From Lichtheimia corymbifera B2541 (lineage: Eukaryota > Mucoromycota > Mucoromycetes > Mucorales > Lichtheimiaceae): a stretch of 64,000 bases of DNA. Under the pieces are notes generated by a model. The model worked only from the letters and a program-made list of their open reading frames with translations. It did not search any database and was not told the DNA's origin. Location of the stretch: positions 365,194 through 429,193 of the forward strand of contig JNEU01001144.1 of assembly GCA_000697475.1 (NCBI GenBank), given 5' to 3'. The position numbers and the translations under genes were made by a program. Below, piece by piece: positions 45,605 through 57,935 of this stretch; positions within the stretch are counted from its first letter, which is position 1; every line of letters starts with the position of its first letter.

Positions 45605-47569
45605 TGATGGGCCTTTCTCCTCCGTCTCATTAGTTCTTTCTCAACCCCCTTTACATCCACCCCTCCTCCTACAATAACAACCCACCACCAACAACCCACC
45701 CCCTAGATCCCCATACCCACTCACAATATCTGCTCGTTTCTCTCTAACCTATTGCGTTTTCAATGTCGTGTGAATAAAACGATATCCTTTCCTTTCCCGA
45801 CTCTATTAATATGCAAACGTGTAACAAGGTGGATAATTCCAAAAGTTCTTCCTTTCCATAGCAACCATTTTCTTTCGTAATAATAGTTGGCTTAGTATTG
45901 TCGACTTAAAAAAAAGTGCCCCTCACCCACATCCAATATCCACCTTGCATGTTCAAAATTCCTACTTGGTTAGCTTGTGAAAATAATGCGGCCAGTCAAT
46001 TGACCAGGCACCCCCTTCGTCCAGCTATGTATAATCGCATTGCTTTGTTCATCACCACCTATGTCCTTTTTTATCGGACATGTTTCCACAATATGAAAGC
46101 ACATGATGCACCATTAAGATCAGCAGCTTCGTCATTCCAAGGTGATTGGTGCGTAAAAGATACTAGGGTGACCTTAGTAGCAACAAACAATTATCTATTT
46201 TACAAGGGGAGCATTTTGTAAATCATAGTCTCACATACGGTGTTACATATAATGTTCAAGAAGGATTGTGCCAAGTTTATAAAATGAATCAACTTGGGAG
46301 CAAGATTTCTATCAATTACGAGGGTCAGGTACATAAGGAAACCCCATACATAGCTTCTTGTATTGCAGCCGTACAATTAACACAATGCTGGCATTTATTT
46401 CCACTGATGGAGTTATGAATCATGAAACTCATTTGGGTGGCAAGTAGCACAGAATACATGCTTGCCGCATCTGTGCGTTCGTTTTTGCCTATTTTTTATA
46501 CGGTGCTACAAATGGTACAATAAACGATGACTTTTTCTTAGGGAGGGGTATCGTACAACCATCCCAATGCATAGATTTACACCTTTAATTGACATCCTTT
46601 GATAGTAGGTGGCTAGTTATTGTTTGCAATTCGTCGGCCCCTTTTAACTGAGGTGCATGAATTGCAGCCGACAAACATACAGAATAACGATTGAAGGGGT
46701 AGAACTTATTATGTATGTATGTTACCATACATAGTAGATACACGCCACTGTTTGCAGCCATGCACGCATGTGTGTGGAAGTAGGCTGATATATCAGCAGA
46801 AAAGGATGAAGCACGGGAAAAGGTTACTAGGGACCGGATAACAAGTAGCATAATACGAGGATCAGATAACTCAAGATAGATCTGAAAAGGGAACATGTGG
46901 CATGCCTGCCATGGTGTAGAGGATTGATGAATGGACCAATCAATGGCAATTTGTATAACAATGACCACCACACATAAAGAAAGGGGGCTGTGATTATCCG
47001 AAATTTATACAATGCGCCTCGAAATATAATAAAAGTGTAAAGCAACAAAGACCCATCAGGAGGATGGCACAATGTGATATCATCAACGACCCATGAAAAC
47101 AACAACGGTGGAAAGAACAAGTGACCTGGAGCACCACCAGACACCAGCTGCATCCAAGGGAATCAGCAGGAATGGTTACACAGAGCATGTCACGTATATC
47201 ACTGCAGCACCCATTTGTTTATGCATCTTCGCGTTATGTTTTGCATGTACGAAACGTAATGAAACGCGTTATATTGAGTATCTTTATAAAACGAATAGGC
47301 TATGTCTATGCTGGTGGTGATGATAGTCAAGCGTTATCCAAAGTGGGATGCAGTGACAATGGTCGCGGATGTACGGACGGGTACCGTTCTCTTTTCCTCG
47401 TGACAGATGGCCCATGGGGACAGTATTGCAATAAAATAAGGGCACCATTTGGACCATTTATCGTGCTTGTTTGTCAATAACAATAAAGAGAACCTATTTC
47501 TCTTTTACGCGTTCGCACGTTTCAGCCCATTCTTTCCTTTCTTGCATCGCATTCCTACTTGTGCTCGAA
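45605..47569. other. Long intergenic region, no supported gene
   Basis: Nearly 2 kb. 45605-45780 is pyrimidine-rich and probably the kinase 3' UTR. Short ORFs (45916-46221, 46585-46971, 47121-47480) overlap on both strands and show no family content. The region just before 47570 presumably holds the promoter of the transporter gene. Confidence 0.5.
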
Positions 47570-49490
47570 ATGTCATTTCAAAGCGAGACAACGACGGTCG
47601 CCAGCAGCGAACAAGCACCCTTGCTACCCAAAACACAACGAAACGACTCATACAACAATAAAGACGATGACGACGACACGTATTTGATAAACCAGCCTCG
47701 CAAGTACAAGGTCGTTGCGCTCCTATGTGCTGTATTTTTGGCCGGTAACATCATCTGGATGCTCAAAGATATTGTATTTGATCTTATCTGATCTTATTCG
47801 TTTCACACACGATGCAGTGGGTAGCCACTTTGCCGCTCATACCCTAGGTGCCATGAAGAACATTGTCAAAGAGGTGAGTGTTTTGCCAAGATATTGCAAT
47901 ATCCTTTCACTCATTTTATATATGTAGGATTTTGGTATATCCAATTCCCAGTATGGTGCCATTCAATCCAGCGTTTCTATCGTGAATACGGTGCTTCCTG
48001 TTTTTGGTGGTATCGTTCTTGATAGCTTTGGTACAGCATCCGGTTCCATCGCTACCACTATCCTGATTACTGTGGGCAACGTATTGGTGGCTTTCTCAAC
48101 AGGCAACAAGAGCTTACCAACCATGATCATTGGTCGTGTCCTATATGGTATTGGCAGTGGCACGGTGGTCATTGTTCAAGAAACAATCCTCAGTCAGTGG
48201 TTCAAGGGGCCTAGCTTAGCAGCAGTGATTGCACTGATGATGACTGTGAGCCGACTGGTATGAATAACTTTTCACCTTACGTATCCCCAAATTGAATAGC
48301 AAAGCTGACATTGTTCATGTTGCTAGGCTTCTTTTGCTGCACAAGCTACAGTCATCCCCATTGCCAACTGGATGGGTTGGTATGGATACGGATTTTGGGT
48401 ACGCGTGTGCTGTGACGTATTAGAGGGCATTTATGATATGTATTACTAACCTTGACCTTTTTGTTTGGGCTGACAATATCCAAAAACGATAGTTTTCTGC
48501 GTTTCTTTGCATTTTTTCCCTCGTGATCAATCTTATGTACCTGACTTTGGTTCGGAATGTATCCGGGATCCGTAGCCAAGCTACAAACAACAGCGCATTG
48601 CGTCGCAAGAAAACATTCAGCTGGTCAAAGTTGCTGTACCTGCCCCACTGCTATTGGCTTATTGCAATCATGGAATTCTTGTTAGGCGGCGGATGGGGTT
48701 GTTTCCTTCATATCAACAGGTAAAAAAAATACTCATCCATTATCAACTTGACCACCTTTACTCATTATCAAATTAAGCGAATTTGTCAAGATGCGATTTG
48801 GTTATGATGATGCACGTGCAGCTGCCACTGGAAGCATAGCTCAATTGTTACCCGTGTTTCTAATGCCAATACTTGGATTATGCGTTGATCGTTTTGGAAA
48901 ACGCACATGGATGAGTGAGTACCATTACCTATTATGCACACATACGCCTACAAGTTTATTCACTTTGCATGATAATAGTCATCGGAAGCGGTCTCACATT
49001 CCTTGTATCATTACTACTTCTCAACTATACCCACATTGCTCCTGTGGTGGGCATGCTGTTTTTCAGTATTAGCCTTGCGCTTGGTCCAGTTGGTCTTGTT
49101 TCCTCGGTTCCTATCATTTTGCCCATGTCGCTCGTGGGCACAGGCATGGGTCTCGTCAAATCAAGCACAAATATTGGTGCTTCTCTTTTCGATATTGCTA
49201 CGGGATTACTACAAGACATGGATGATCATCAAGGCTATGATGGTGTAATGAACTTTTTCATTGGTGTCGGTGCGCTTAGCGTCATTGCAGGGTTGACATT
49301 GTGGTTCCTGGATATGTCAATCTATGATGCTCTGCTGGATCAGAGTGCACGTGACCAACGGCAACAAGAACAAAAAGTGGAAACATCAGCCGTTCAAGAA
49401 AAGCTATGGGCTAATTGGATCTATGGAGGCGTTTATCTGTTTTTGGCTTGTTTAAGCTGGATTCTCTTTATCAAATTTGTGCTTCTATAG
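47570..49490 (+). CDS. Major facilitator superfamily transporter, MFSD1-like
   Basis: About six or seven exons; it starts MSFQSETTTVASSEQAPLLP, an acidic cytosolic N-tail with a dileucine-type sorting motif (EQAPLL). Hydrophobic segments consistent with 12 TM helices follow. MFSD1-like features are SQYGAIQSSVSIVNTVLPVF with GG.VLDSFG, GRVLYGIGSGTVVIVQETIL with WFKG, GWYGYGF, and GLCVDRFGKRTW in the second half. The C-tail (KVETSAVQEKLWANWIYGGV) leads into a last TM. Mammalian MFSD1 is a lysosomal dipeptide exporter; a vacuolar role is plausible here but the substrate is inference. Confidence 0.85.
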
Positions 49491-49519
49491 AAAACCTTTG
49501 TAATCCACTATTTTGCTAA

Positions 49520-50897
49520 TTAAAACTTGTACACATTGCCCTCGTTGTAGCCAAGCCTATGAAACAAATGAATCAGTAAACAATCATCCATATAACCTTC
49601 ATACCCCAACAACACTTTTAAATGATGACTTACTCCTTGAGGATACCAGAGACCTCACCCTGAGACTTATCCTTAGCCTTGGGACCAGAGATGGAAGCCA
49701 ACATAGGATCGGGACCACAGATAAAGATCTTGGCATTCTTATCCTCGGGAGATGGCAAGTACTTCTTGATGGCGTCAGCAGTGACAAAGCCTTGGAGACC
49801 TTGCCAGTCCTTGGGAGGACGATCGAGGGTGTAGACAACCTTGAAGCGATCGGGATGTTCCTTAGCGTAGGTGTCAAGCTCTTCCTTGAGCAAAATGTCT
49901 TCCTCGGTTTGGTTGGCAAAGACAAGAGTAACCTTGGTAGTCTTATCAGAGGAGTTCTTATCAAAGACCTTGCGGATGATTTGGAGCTAAAGGAAGAAAT
50001 TAGGTATATACATGAGCACGTCATCCATGCATAGCTTGAGGCCATCATCCATCATCTCCGCAAAAAAAGACTTACCATGGGGGTGATACCGGTACCACCA
50101 GCAATCATACCAACATTCTCAACCTTGTTCTCCTCCCAGTTGTACTTAGGAATAGGGCCCTTCATTTCGAGAGTGTCACCGACCTTGAGGTTGGCAATGT
50201 GCTTGCTCATCTTGCCTTCAGCATATTCCTTGACAATCAAGTCAAAGTAACCTTCAGCCTAAAATGTAGAAGAACATGATATGAGAATCACTCTAATGAC
50301 CCATTGTCCCCCCCTTCGTGTTGAATATTACCTCTTCAGGAGAAGTGGGAGTGTAAGGACGAATGATGAAACCTGGAGAACCATCCTTCTTGGTGATAGG
50401 ATAGCGGGTAATCAAGCAAGAAGCAACAGGGAGTTCGGCACGTTGTTTCTCGGAAGGAAGACTGAAACGGTAAACGGCAGTGTTGTGGTTGATGGGTTCA
50501 ACTTTTTCGAGCTATATTGATGACAAATCCCCATCCGTGTCAGTTACATGATCATGCAGCACCATTGTTATCCTTTACCTTGAAGGCCTTGAATTGCTTG
50601 CCATCAAAGGCAGGTTCAACAGGGGCAGCAGGAGCAGCAGGGGCAACAGAAGCTTGGTTTTGGTTGTAATAGATACCACCAGCAGCACCAGCAGCAGCGA
50701 GTGTAGCAAGGACAAACTTGTTGCTTCCCTTGTTGTTGCCAGCTTGCGAAGCATAAGTGCGAACACCCTAAAATAACAATGGTGTCAAAATCAGGGGCTG
50801 AATGAGACGCGTGGAATGGTTGAATGGACATTGCCTGCATGTTAGCCTTGGAAGCAGCGCGCATGGAGCCGAGTAGAGAAGACGAAACGAAACGCAT
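49520..50897 (-). CDS. mcr1: NADH-cytochrome b5 reductase, mitochondrial MCR1 type
   Basis: Transfers electrons from NADH via FAD to cytochrome b5 or related acceptors at the mitochondrial outer membrane/intermembrane space. The start MRFVSSSLLGSMRAASKANM is a presequence, followed by NKFVLATLAAAGAAGGIYYN, a hydrophobic anchor, and an Ala/Pro linker. Motifs are the FAD-binding RPYTPTSP, the GDTLEMKGPIPKY segment, the NAD-binding GMIAGGTGITPM, TLVFANQTEEDILLKEELDT and ICGPDPM. The last exon ends LGYNEGNVYKF. Intron 1 (50768-50834) starts with GC: only CAG|GC...AG|GGT keeps the RTYASQAG reading frame. Convergent with the transporter, 29 bp apart. Confidence 0.93.
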
Positions 50898-52385
50898 ATT
50901 GATAGTGAATGTAGATAAAGAAAAGAAACAAGGATGTCAATACCACCCGAATTTTAGGTTTATTTCTTTCTCTTTCTCTTTTGACGCGGTCTGAGTATAT
51001 CCGAATGAAGACCGAATGTTGCGCGCCTTTTTGACACGCACTAGTCAAGACGTGACATCATCAGTCGTAATAAAATATTGTTGTCCTTGGAACATGACAC
51101 TTTTTCAAATGATCGACGAACTGAGAACAACAAGTCGATGCATGTGCATATATTTAGAATATACGATCTGCAAACAGGGACGCACGCACAGACATGTTGT
51201 ATATATATATATATATAATTGTGTATGGGTATATGTGAGTAGTGGGCAAATGGAGTCTATGAGGAGTAGATGGGACACGTCGCCCTTAGATGAGATGACT
51301 GATGGATGACTGATAGCTGATGGATGATAAGAAAAGAGTGCATGTTGTAAGTGTTCTTTTTGAATGAAACAGAAGCAATGGTCAAGATGGAGTGGAAATC
51401 TTGCTCAGAACAGGATTGGGGGTGTAAAAGGAGTTGTTGCAAAAGGGACGTATCCATAATCCTGGGACTATGAGTTCCCATCCCAACCAGTAATGGTGCT
51501 GGAAGCATGGTGTGTTACTCCATTTAAGCCTGTTGCCCCACCATTGCGGTTCCAAGCGAGGTTTGGTAAATAAGAGGAAATGAGAGTCAGCATATGGGGT
51601 GCATGAGAGTTGGCCAATGGAAGATAATACACACTGCTACATGGGATAAATGGGGGGAGGCGGAATCCGAATTAATGGATGTCATTCCTGTAAATGGGTT
51701 TTGTGATGCAGGTGTGAGCCTTACGTCTGGGCACGTTAGGAAACAGCTGCCCAAACATCCTTCGAGAAGATGCAACATACATCAACCACCTGCTGCTGCC
51801 ATTCCCGCAACCAGATTTCTGGACATGTCCAGCTTTGTGGATGCCACCATTCAACCCGTGATATCAGCTCAACCCTGTTGTTGCTATGGTTACTATTACC
51901 ATGGCCATGGCTACTGCTATAGGTATCATGCCATGATGCACCTTTATTATAACATTTACTATCATAATGATGACTATAAGGATGCATTCTCTCAAACACC
52001 GTTGTGATATGTCAAACCAAGAACTCGGGCTGCCAAGTTCTTGTACCAATGGTCAACTTTTATTATCTACATACATATCATTCAATGAATAGGGTAAAAA
52101 GTTGAATCATCATCATCATCAGCTGTTGGTATTATTCAAGCACCAGTCCATCTCATCGACCCATGTGGTGCATATCCGAGGGTTGCGTGATGTACCTGGT
52201 AAACTCAATAAAGGGTCTTAGGTATATATAGCACAACAATACCACCCGCAGTACTTGTTCTCCTTCTCTTTTCTCTCTTCTTTCTTTCACCCTTACCCCT
52301 TCCTCTTTTACACTTACATGTCACACCTGCTTTGGCGCTCTCTTGCCTAGATACAACTTGAACAACCAGCCTCATTCAGCGCGCC
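50898..52385. other. Intergenic region with (TA)n repeat
   Basis: About 1.5 kb between MCR1 start and the velvet gene. It contains a (TA)n run at 51200-51217. A 60-codon Tyr/Cys/His-rich ORF at 51825-52007 is a weak candidate small peptide. The last 150 bp before 52386 is CT-rich, a likely promoter/5' UTR. Confidence 0.5.
51825..52007 (+). CDS. Weak candidate 60-aa Cys/Tyr/His-rich peptide
   Basis: Starts MSSFVDATIQPVISAQPCCC and continues with dense Tyr, His and Asp. No signal peptide is visible. The composition may come from the ACCATGG/ATAATG-rich DNA, so coding is doubtful. Confidence 0.2.
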   Translation: MSSFVDATIQPVISAQPCCCYGYYYHGHGYCYRYHAMMHLYYNIYYHNDDYKDAFSQTPL

Positions 52386-54089
52386 ATGTCGACTCATCAC
52401 TTACGATCGCAGCAGGACCGCGTGCCAGCTTCGCTTAGAAAGTTAGTTGAGCTGTCTGCCAATCAAACAATAAACCAATATCAGAACATTAGTTCAATAG
52501 AACTCGTTGTGCGTCAGCAACCCGTCAAGGCACGCCTCTGCAGCTTCAAAGAGAAAGGTGCGCATTGTGTGAATGTGATAGCGTGTATGTGATGTGATAT
52601 TAATTCATCTCTTTTTATTGTAGTTGACAGGCGTCCGGTTGATCCACCGCCTATCGTTCAGCTGATTTGCCGTGACCCAGACGAGTAAGTTATCTTTTGA
52701 TTTTATGTTGTGGATATGGGCGAGTGAATGAGTGAGCGAGAGTGAGTGGGTGTGAGTGGGTGTGCGCGTGTATCCTATTATTACCAAAACTCTCCCTGCT
52801 TTCTCCGGGGTCCACGCCAAAAGAAATACCTGAGCCGAATCAGTCATCTTTTCATTTTTGTAGTCAAAGCTATTTGCACGATCCTTATTTTTTCCTTTAC
52901 GCTACGCTTGCAACTACGGATGGTCAAGATTTACACTTTATGAATGGCACAAGAACTACAGCAGGCTCGGTTGTGCAATCCCTACACAAACTTAAAGACA
53001 TTGATGATAAAGGTATGTGATACCACCCAAAACAAAGGAACACGCTTTACTCATAATCGTCTCCAAGATGGTGGTTTCTTCATCTTTGCCGATATCAGTG
53101 TACGACACGAAGGTTTCTTCAAGCTCAAATTCACGCTTTTTAAGATTATCGAGCAAGTATCACACAAGTACACCTTTTTCATTGCACAGTCGACTGACTC
53201 GAAAAATATTTTTTTTCACGGCTGTACAACAGAACCCATGTATATCGTCTGTGCTCTGCGTTCTCGGATGCGTTCCAAGTGTACTCGCCAAAGAGTAAGA
53301 ATGGCTAAACACACGCGTGTGTATATGACGCGTTGAATGTGATGGATACTCATTCTTTTTTGGTACATAGCATTTCCTGGCATGTCAGGTACATCCATCA
53401 TCCCTTCCGAAATATCCCAGCATTCTTTTTGCTCAGTGAATTGATCGCGTTGTTCGTAGAATCAACTTTCTTGACACGTTGCTTTTCAGATCAAGGAGTA
53501 CGTATTCGCATTCGAAAGGAGACGAGAACACCTAGCAATCATACGTAAGTAAATTGAGAAATGGGTGGTTTCAATATAGCACACTGGTTCTAATAACGCA
53601 TGTTTTAGGAAAAGACGAAGGACCGAAGAGCAGGATTACGAGGATAACGACGATAGATATCGATCATCAACAACTTCACAATCAGATGTATCGCATGCAA
53701 TGTCAATGCAGAATTTGTTACGTTCAGACTCGACGCCAACAGATCCCCAACATCCTCCACATCCACCTCCACCATTATCATCTACATCTGAATATTATCA
53801 TCGTCTTGAGCCAACAACCACAGCCATGTATAGATCATCATTGCAGCTACCACCTATACAACAATCGGTACCACGGGACCCCCATTTTCCCGCCAGTGGC
53901 ATGCTTAGTACATCACGACCCATAGTCGCTGATCATTCGTCATTGTATAATAGCAGCAGCAGCAGGAGGAGCAGCAGCAGCAGCAATAATTATGCGAGTA
54001 ACAGCAACATGAGTGATGCACAAAGAGCATGGTCGTCAACAGCATCATCGTCTAATCCAACGACGAACATCAACAATCATCACCAGTAG
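52386..54089 (+). CDS. Velvet-domain transcriptional regulator
   Basis: About eight exons. The velvet domain is read in order: YQNISSIELVVRQQPVKARL, DRRPVDPPPIVQLICRDPDD, SYLHDPYFFLYATLATTDGQ, DGGFFIFADISVRHEGFFKL, KFTLFKIIETHVYRLCSAFS, DAFQVYSPKTFPGMS, ESTFLTRCFSDQGVRIRIRK. Exon 4 ends at 53152 and the next begins at 53233; that 80-nt intron starts with GC and no GT alternative preserves the domain. After the domain comes a possible NLS (TKRRRTEEQ) and a Ser/Pro/Asn-rich tail with (AGC)n serine runs ending NNHHQ. Velvet proteins form dimers that couple development and secondary metabolism; VelB or VosA type cannot be decided. Confidence 0.88.
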
Positions 54090-55346
54090 TCATCAATGGG
54101 ATGAAGAAGATGTGAAGGATATACAACATATACCGATTACCGATTCATCATTCATTCTCTATCCTCCAAGGCTCTTTTTTCTTTATCTTCTTCTTCTTTT
54201 TCTCTCGAGGAGGATTATATCTCTATGGGTTTTTCTCTTTTTTCATGTATACGGCAATAGCAATATCATCCTGGCAACAATACACGATAACCAAAACTCC
54301 CCAAACACTGCGCATTTTCCCCTTGATCAACAACAAGCATGTAACTATCTCGCACACACACAACACACACACACACACATAATAGGCATCCTCCTTTTCC
54401 ACCCATCACCACAACAACACGCATATATGATCATCCCTATATATGAATCCATTTTTCCTTTTTCTAAACATTGACATTCATAAAAGTTGCTACATTATTA
54501 TTCCATAACGCATGCATATACACAAGCTTCTTTCCTCCCCCTTAAAAAGTAATCACCATGAGCGATCCGATCGTTGTGTACCCAAATATGGGACGCTTTG
54601 CAGCCGAATATGATATCGTGCCTAGGATGTGGTGCGACCATCATTCCCGTAGCCATGCATGATCTGCTTTAATAACTGACGTGTTTCAGAAAAACAAGTA
54701 GATGTTGGATACTTTATTTGCATTTAATTCCCAAACATCGCCAACAACAACTTGTCATCATCACCCCACTCACATGAGATGCTAAGGGGAATGATCAGGG
54801 GAATGTTAGACATACATGGAAGCTTTTCCGTTGCCGTTCTAGAGCAAAGCACTGACGATGGGGCATGTTAGAAAACATAAGCATGTATTTTTTTCATCAC
54901 AGGGTTATACTGTGTGTTTAAGATTGTCTCATTAGCACATTACATTATGCATTTTTCCTTTAAGGTATATAAGAAATGTAGACAAGGGGGTGCAAAGAGA
55001 ACACCAATGTAGTAATATTAGATCCAAGTTTTTAAGTGCTCATGGCATGATAGTAGACATCATTTTCATAAAGTGGATTCTCGAGCTTTCTATACTAAAA
55101 ACCTATTCCATGGGCGACTGTATTATATTCCCTTGTTTCTCCGCATCCCTTAATTGGGGCGCCAGGGGCCAAAATGTTTGGAAAGGTAGTGCATGGATGT
55201 GCATATACAAAGAGAGAGACAGAGGATGTATATGCATATCAGAAGCAACGAGATCGTCGGCCGCTTCTAAGAATCTTGCTTGCTGCTTGCCACATCATGC
55301 GTGTCATCCTCGTATATTTTCATTGCTTGTTTTGACATCGTGATGA
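54090..55346. other. Intergenic region, no supported gene
   Basis: 54090-54480 is pyrimidine-rich, with a (CA)n run at about 54353-54379, and probably includes the velvet 3' UTR. Nothing is recognised in 54480-55346. Confidence 0.5.
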
Positions 55347-55752
55347 TCAAGGAAGTATTGCTCCTTTGCTATTGGGAGTGCGGTAAAACATAATATCATC
55401 CATGTTGGGTAAAACAAGGTTGGCTACATATAACAAGCTCCTGCATTTTGGATCCGGTGGTACGTGCAATTGTATCCCAGGGATGATCGACGTCGTGCCA
55501 GGCAATGACAGGTTGTGTTTGAAATGCGTACTAACAACGATGGGTGGTTTGATATGGAACATCAACATGCCTTCAAGGTGATGGGTAATATGACTCTCGC
55601 CATTTTCTTGATCTTGGTAGCAGCAATTATGTCTTGATCTCGTTATATTTACCATCTGCATGTTCAAGGTAAACCTCAGCCATCAATTCTCCCGATGATT
55701 CTAATGATCGTACTTTGATTGCACCCGGAAATGGGGGTCGTCGTTGGTTCAT
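55347..55752 (-). CDS. Unknown 121-aa protein, two exons
   Basis: Exons 55653-55752 and 55347-55612 are separated by a 40-nt GT-AG intron (55613-55652). Splicing gives exactly 122 codons (G+AT gives Asp at the junction). The sequence reads MNQRRPPFPGAIKVRSLESS, then GELMAEVYLEHADDQENGES, then ITHHLEGMLMFHIKPPIVVS, ending TPNSKGAILP. It alternates hydrophobic and polar residues like a beta-sandwich and has few low-complexity stretches, so it looks coding. The family is not recognised. The intron is shorter than most here, and the gene may be the 3' part of a larger one. Confidence 0.4.
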
Positions 55753-57686
55753 CTTGCAAAGTTTGGCCCCCAATTTGTTGTACAAGAACTACTGGATTGT
55801 ATCAGTTTGATATACAGCACAAAACAAATGTCTAAGCAATGCATGGAACCATTGGGTCTCGAAATGGTGAGTATTGCTATGCAGTACTGTGATCAGCTTT
55901 TAGATAGCCAAACCGTTTTGCTGCATCGGAGATGGTAGTTGATGGTAATGATGGTTGCTATGATTACTAAAGGTGCTACGTTGTCGTATAGCAGCTACCA
56001 ATCTTCTTTGGCAATGTTGCGATGGCAAGAGTATGGTATTGAGGGGTGAGTATAATGAAGTTGGATCGATTGAAGAGTTCTCAGTCACATAGCGTAGATG
56101 GACTTGTGGTTACGTGACAGCAAAAATAATCAAGCTTCTGATGCGAATCATAAGGAAACAAGGTTTTGTACTTCAAGACACATCCTCAATGGCTTTAAGC
56201 GGTCCTTGATCACTTAATGCTCGGGCTTCTGCTTAGCCTTTGCGGCGTGTCTGCATTGTTGTGAGATAAAGCAAGAGAAGAGGAAAGGTATTAAAGCCAC
56301 AGCTGACGGCCATCATAAGTATGCTACCCATCGTGCTGCATAAGCCAAGCGTCTGATTTCCGTTGGCTTGGTTTGATTGTGTCTTGGTTTTGCTCACAAG
56401 CTATAATGAGGGAACAATTACGATACAACCGATTAAAGAGGTGGATGCTGATGGGTCCTCAAGTAGCTCTAAGAGGTACATAGTAGCTTAGTTGCTGTTC
56501 CTCAATTACCATGTCTTGCTGTTATACTGCCCATCACACAGCATATAGAATTCAAAGTCGATATTGTTGGCAAGAGCACCAAGATGACATTTACGTAACC
56601 TTAGTACTATACTTGGTTCGTGATACATATACAGATATCCCATTCTTCTCTTTCAGTAGCATTGATATTCTTCCGCACATATATGTATTTGCCCATAGTC
56701 TTTTAATATTGCAAAATAGCTATTTGTCTTGCTTCTTGCCATACTCGTTCTCTTCCGGCATCTTAATTTTGCACTGCTGTACGTGGGACTTTCGGGGATG
56801 TGCCACTTCATACCGAGAAAAATGTACGCTTGGATCATTATTTTAACCATCGGCTGCCGTTGTACGCGTGGTTGTTCATATTGTGTCACAAGCAACCTAC
56901 CACCCACAACACCGGCAGAGGAAACACAGACATTGGAATGCCAACAGTAGTAGGGTGTATGAAAAGAGAGGCGGTAGGGTATTTGGTAAATATTCTAAGG
57001 TTCATTCAAGCATTGCGAAACACTTGTGCATGTACCCTTGTGGTACAGATGACTATGATCCATGCCCCACAACAAGAAAGATGCACGATTTTGCCAGATG
57101 ATTGTATCCTGTGATAAGGTGCTTTATGGATAGAGTTCATGCAGATAGTAGTACTCTGCTGGTGCTGGTCAATACTGGTTAATAAATGTCGTTGGATGAC
57201 AGTTGATGTTATCTCGTGCTTATACCACCAAAACGTCCTTTGCTTTGTCACTTGTTTGAATACCAATGCATAAACAAGAACCAAGGTCGGTGCACACCGA
57301 CTACATGTTGACTTTTGCAAGTCGTTGAGCGCACGGTGGACAAGAAGAAAAAGAGAAGTTTCCAATGTTACAAACATGTCTGCAAAAGGTAAAGCCCTCG
57401 TTGTACAAGAATCGTATTTCTTGCAGATAATCTCAACAGTCGATTTAAATGAAATAAAGGAGCTCATGCGATTTATATATGAAATGCTGATGGATGCTAA
57501 GTTCTATGGCCTTTTTGTATATGCGAGAAAGGAAACAATTTAAGGGAATACATTGTAAGAGGAATCAGTGATAAAAGTGTATCGATGCATGCTTGTGTAT
57601 GATGATGATGATGTTGTTGTTGGTGGGATGGTATGTGAGAATGGTGGTATGGATGAATGCAAAGGCGAGTAGTATGGTATGTATGA
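55753..57686. other. Intergenic region with unsupported short ORFs
   Basis: A plus-strand reading from 55744 (VHLAKFGPQFVVQELLDCIS and on) ends at a GTGAGT donor-like site near 55866 and could be an isolated exon, but no partner exon was found. A 55-codon reading at 57376-57543 (+) (MSAKGKALVVQESYFLQIIS) is a weak candidate. The rest shows nothing recognisable. Confidence 0.45.
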
Positions 57687-57935
57687 TTATGCAGTCATGG
57701 GCAAAGAAGGAGCTTCAGGCAAATCGGCAACCACGGCATTTCGTCGTCGAAGGGTATAAACAGGTACATCGATTTGGTCACCGTCATCCATAAACAAGGT
57801 AGCCTTGGCGGTTGGACTTTTTTGCAGCCATTGAGCAATACAAGCAGCAGAGAGATATTCTGCAGCGGATTCAAAGACTTGATCGCCATCTTGAATGGAA
57901 AAGTGGAAAGAATCAGCGGAAGCGATGGAAGACAT
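57687..57935 (-). CDS. Small unknown 82-aa protein
   Basis: One intronless ORF, MSSIASADSFHFSIQDGDQV to APSLPMTA. It has balanced composition with a predicted helix (FESAAEYLSAACIAQWLQKS), then strands (AKATLFMDDGDQIDVPVYTL) and a short basic turn (RRR). A TTTTTATAAAG element about 95 bp upstream of the ATG (58026-58036) is a good TATA-box candidate, and the leader is purine-rich on the plus strand. The family is not recognised. Its compact fold-like pattern makes it more convincing than the other small ORFs in this area. Confidence 0.55.
   Translation of the reverse strand: MSSIASADSFHFSIQDGDQVFESAAEYLSAACIAQWLQKSPTAKATLFMDDGDQIDVPVYTLRRRNAVVADLPEAPSLPMTA

Noticed and set aside
55744..55866. 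Plus-strand exon ending at a GTGAGT donor
   Set aside because: No start codon context or partner exon was found, and it overlaps the start region of the better minus-strand model.
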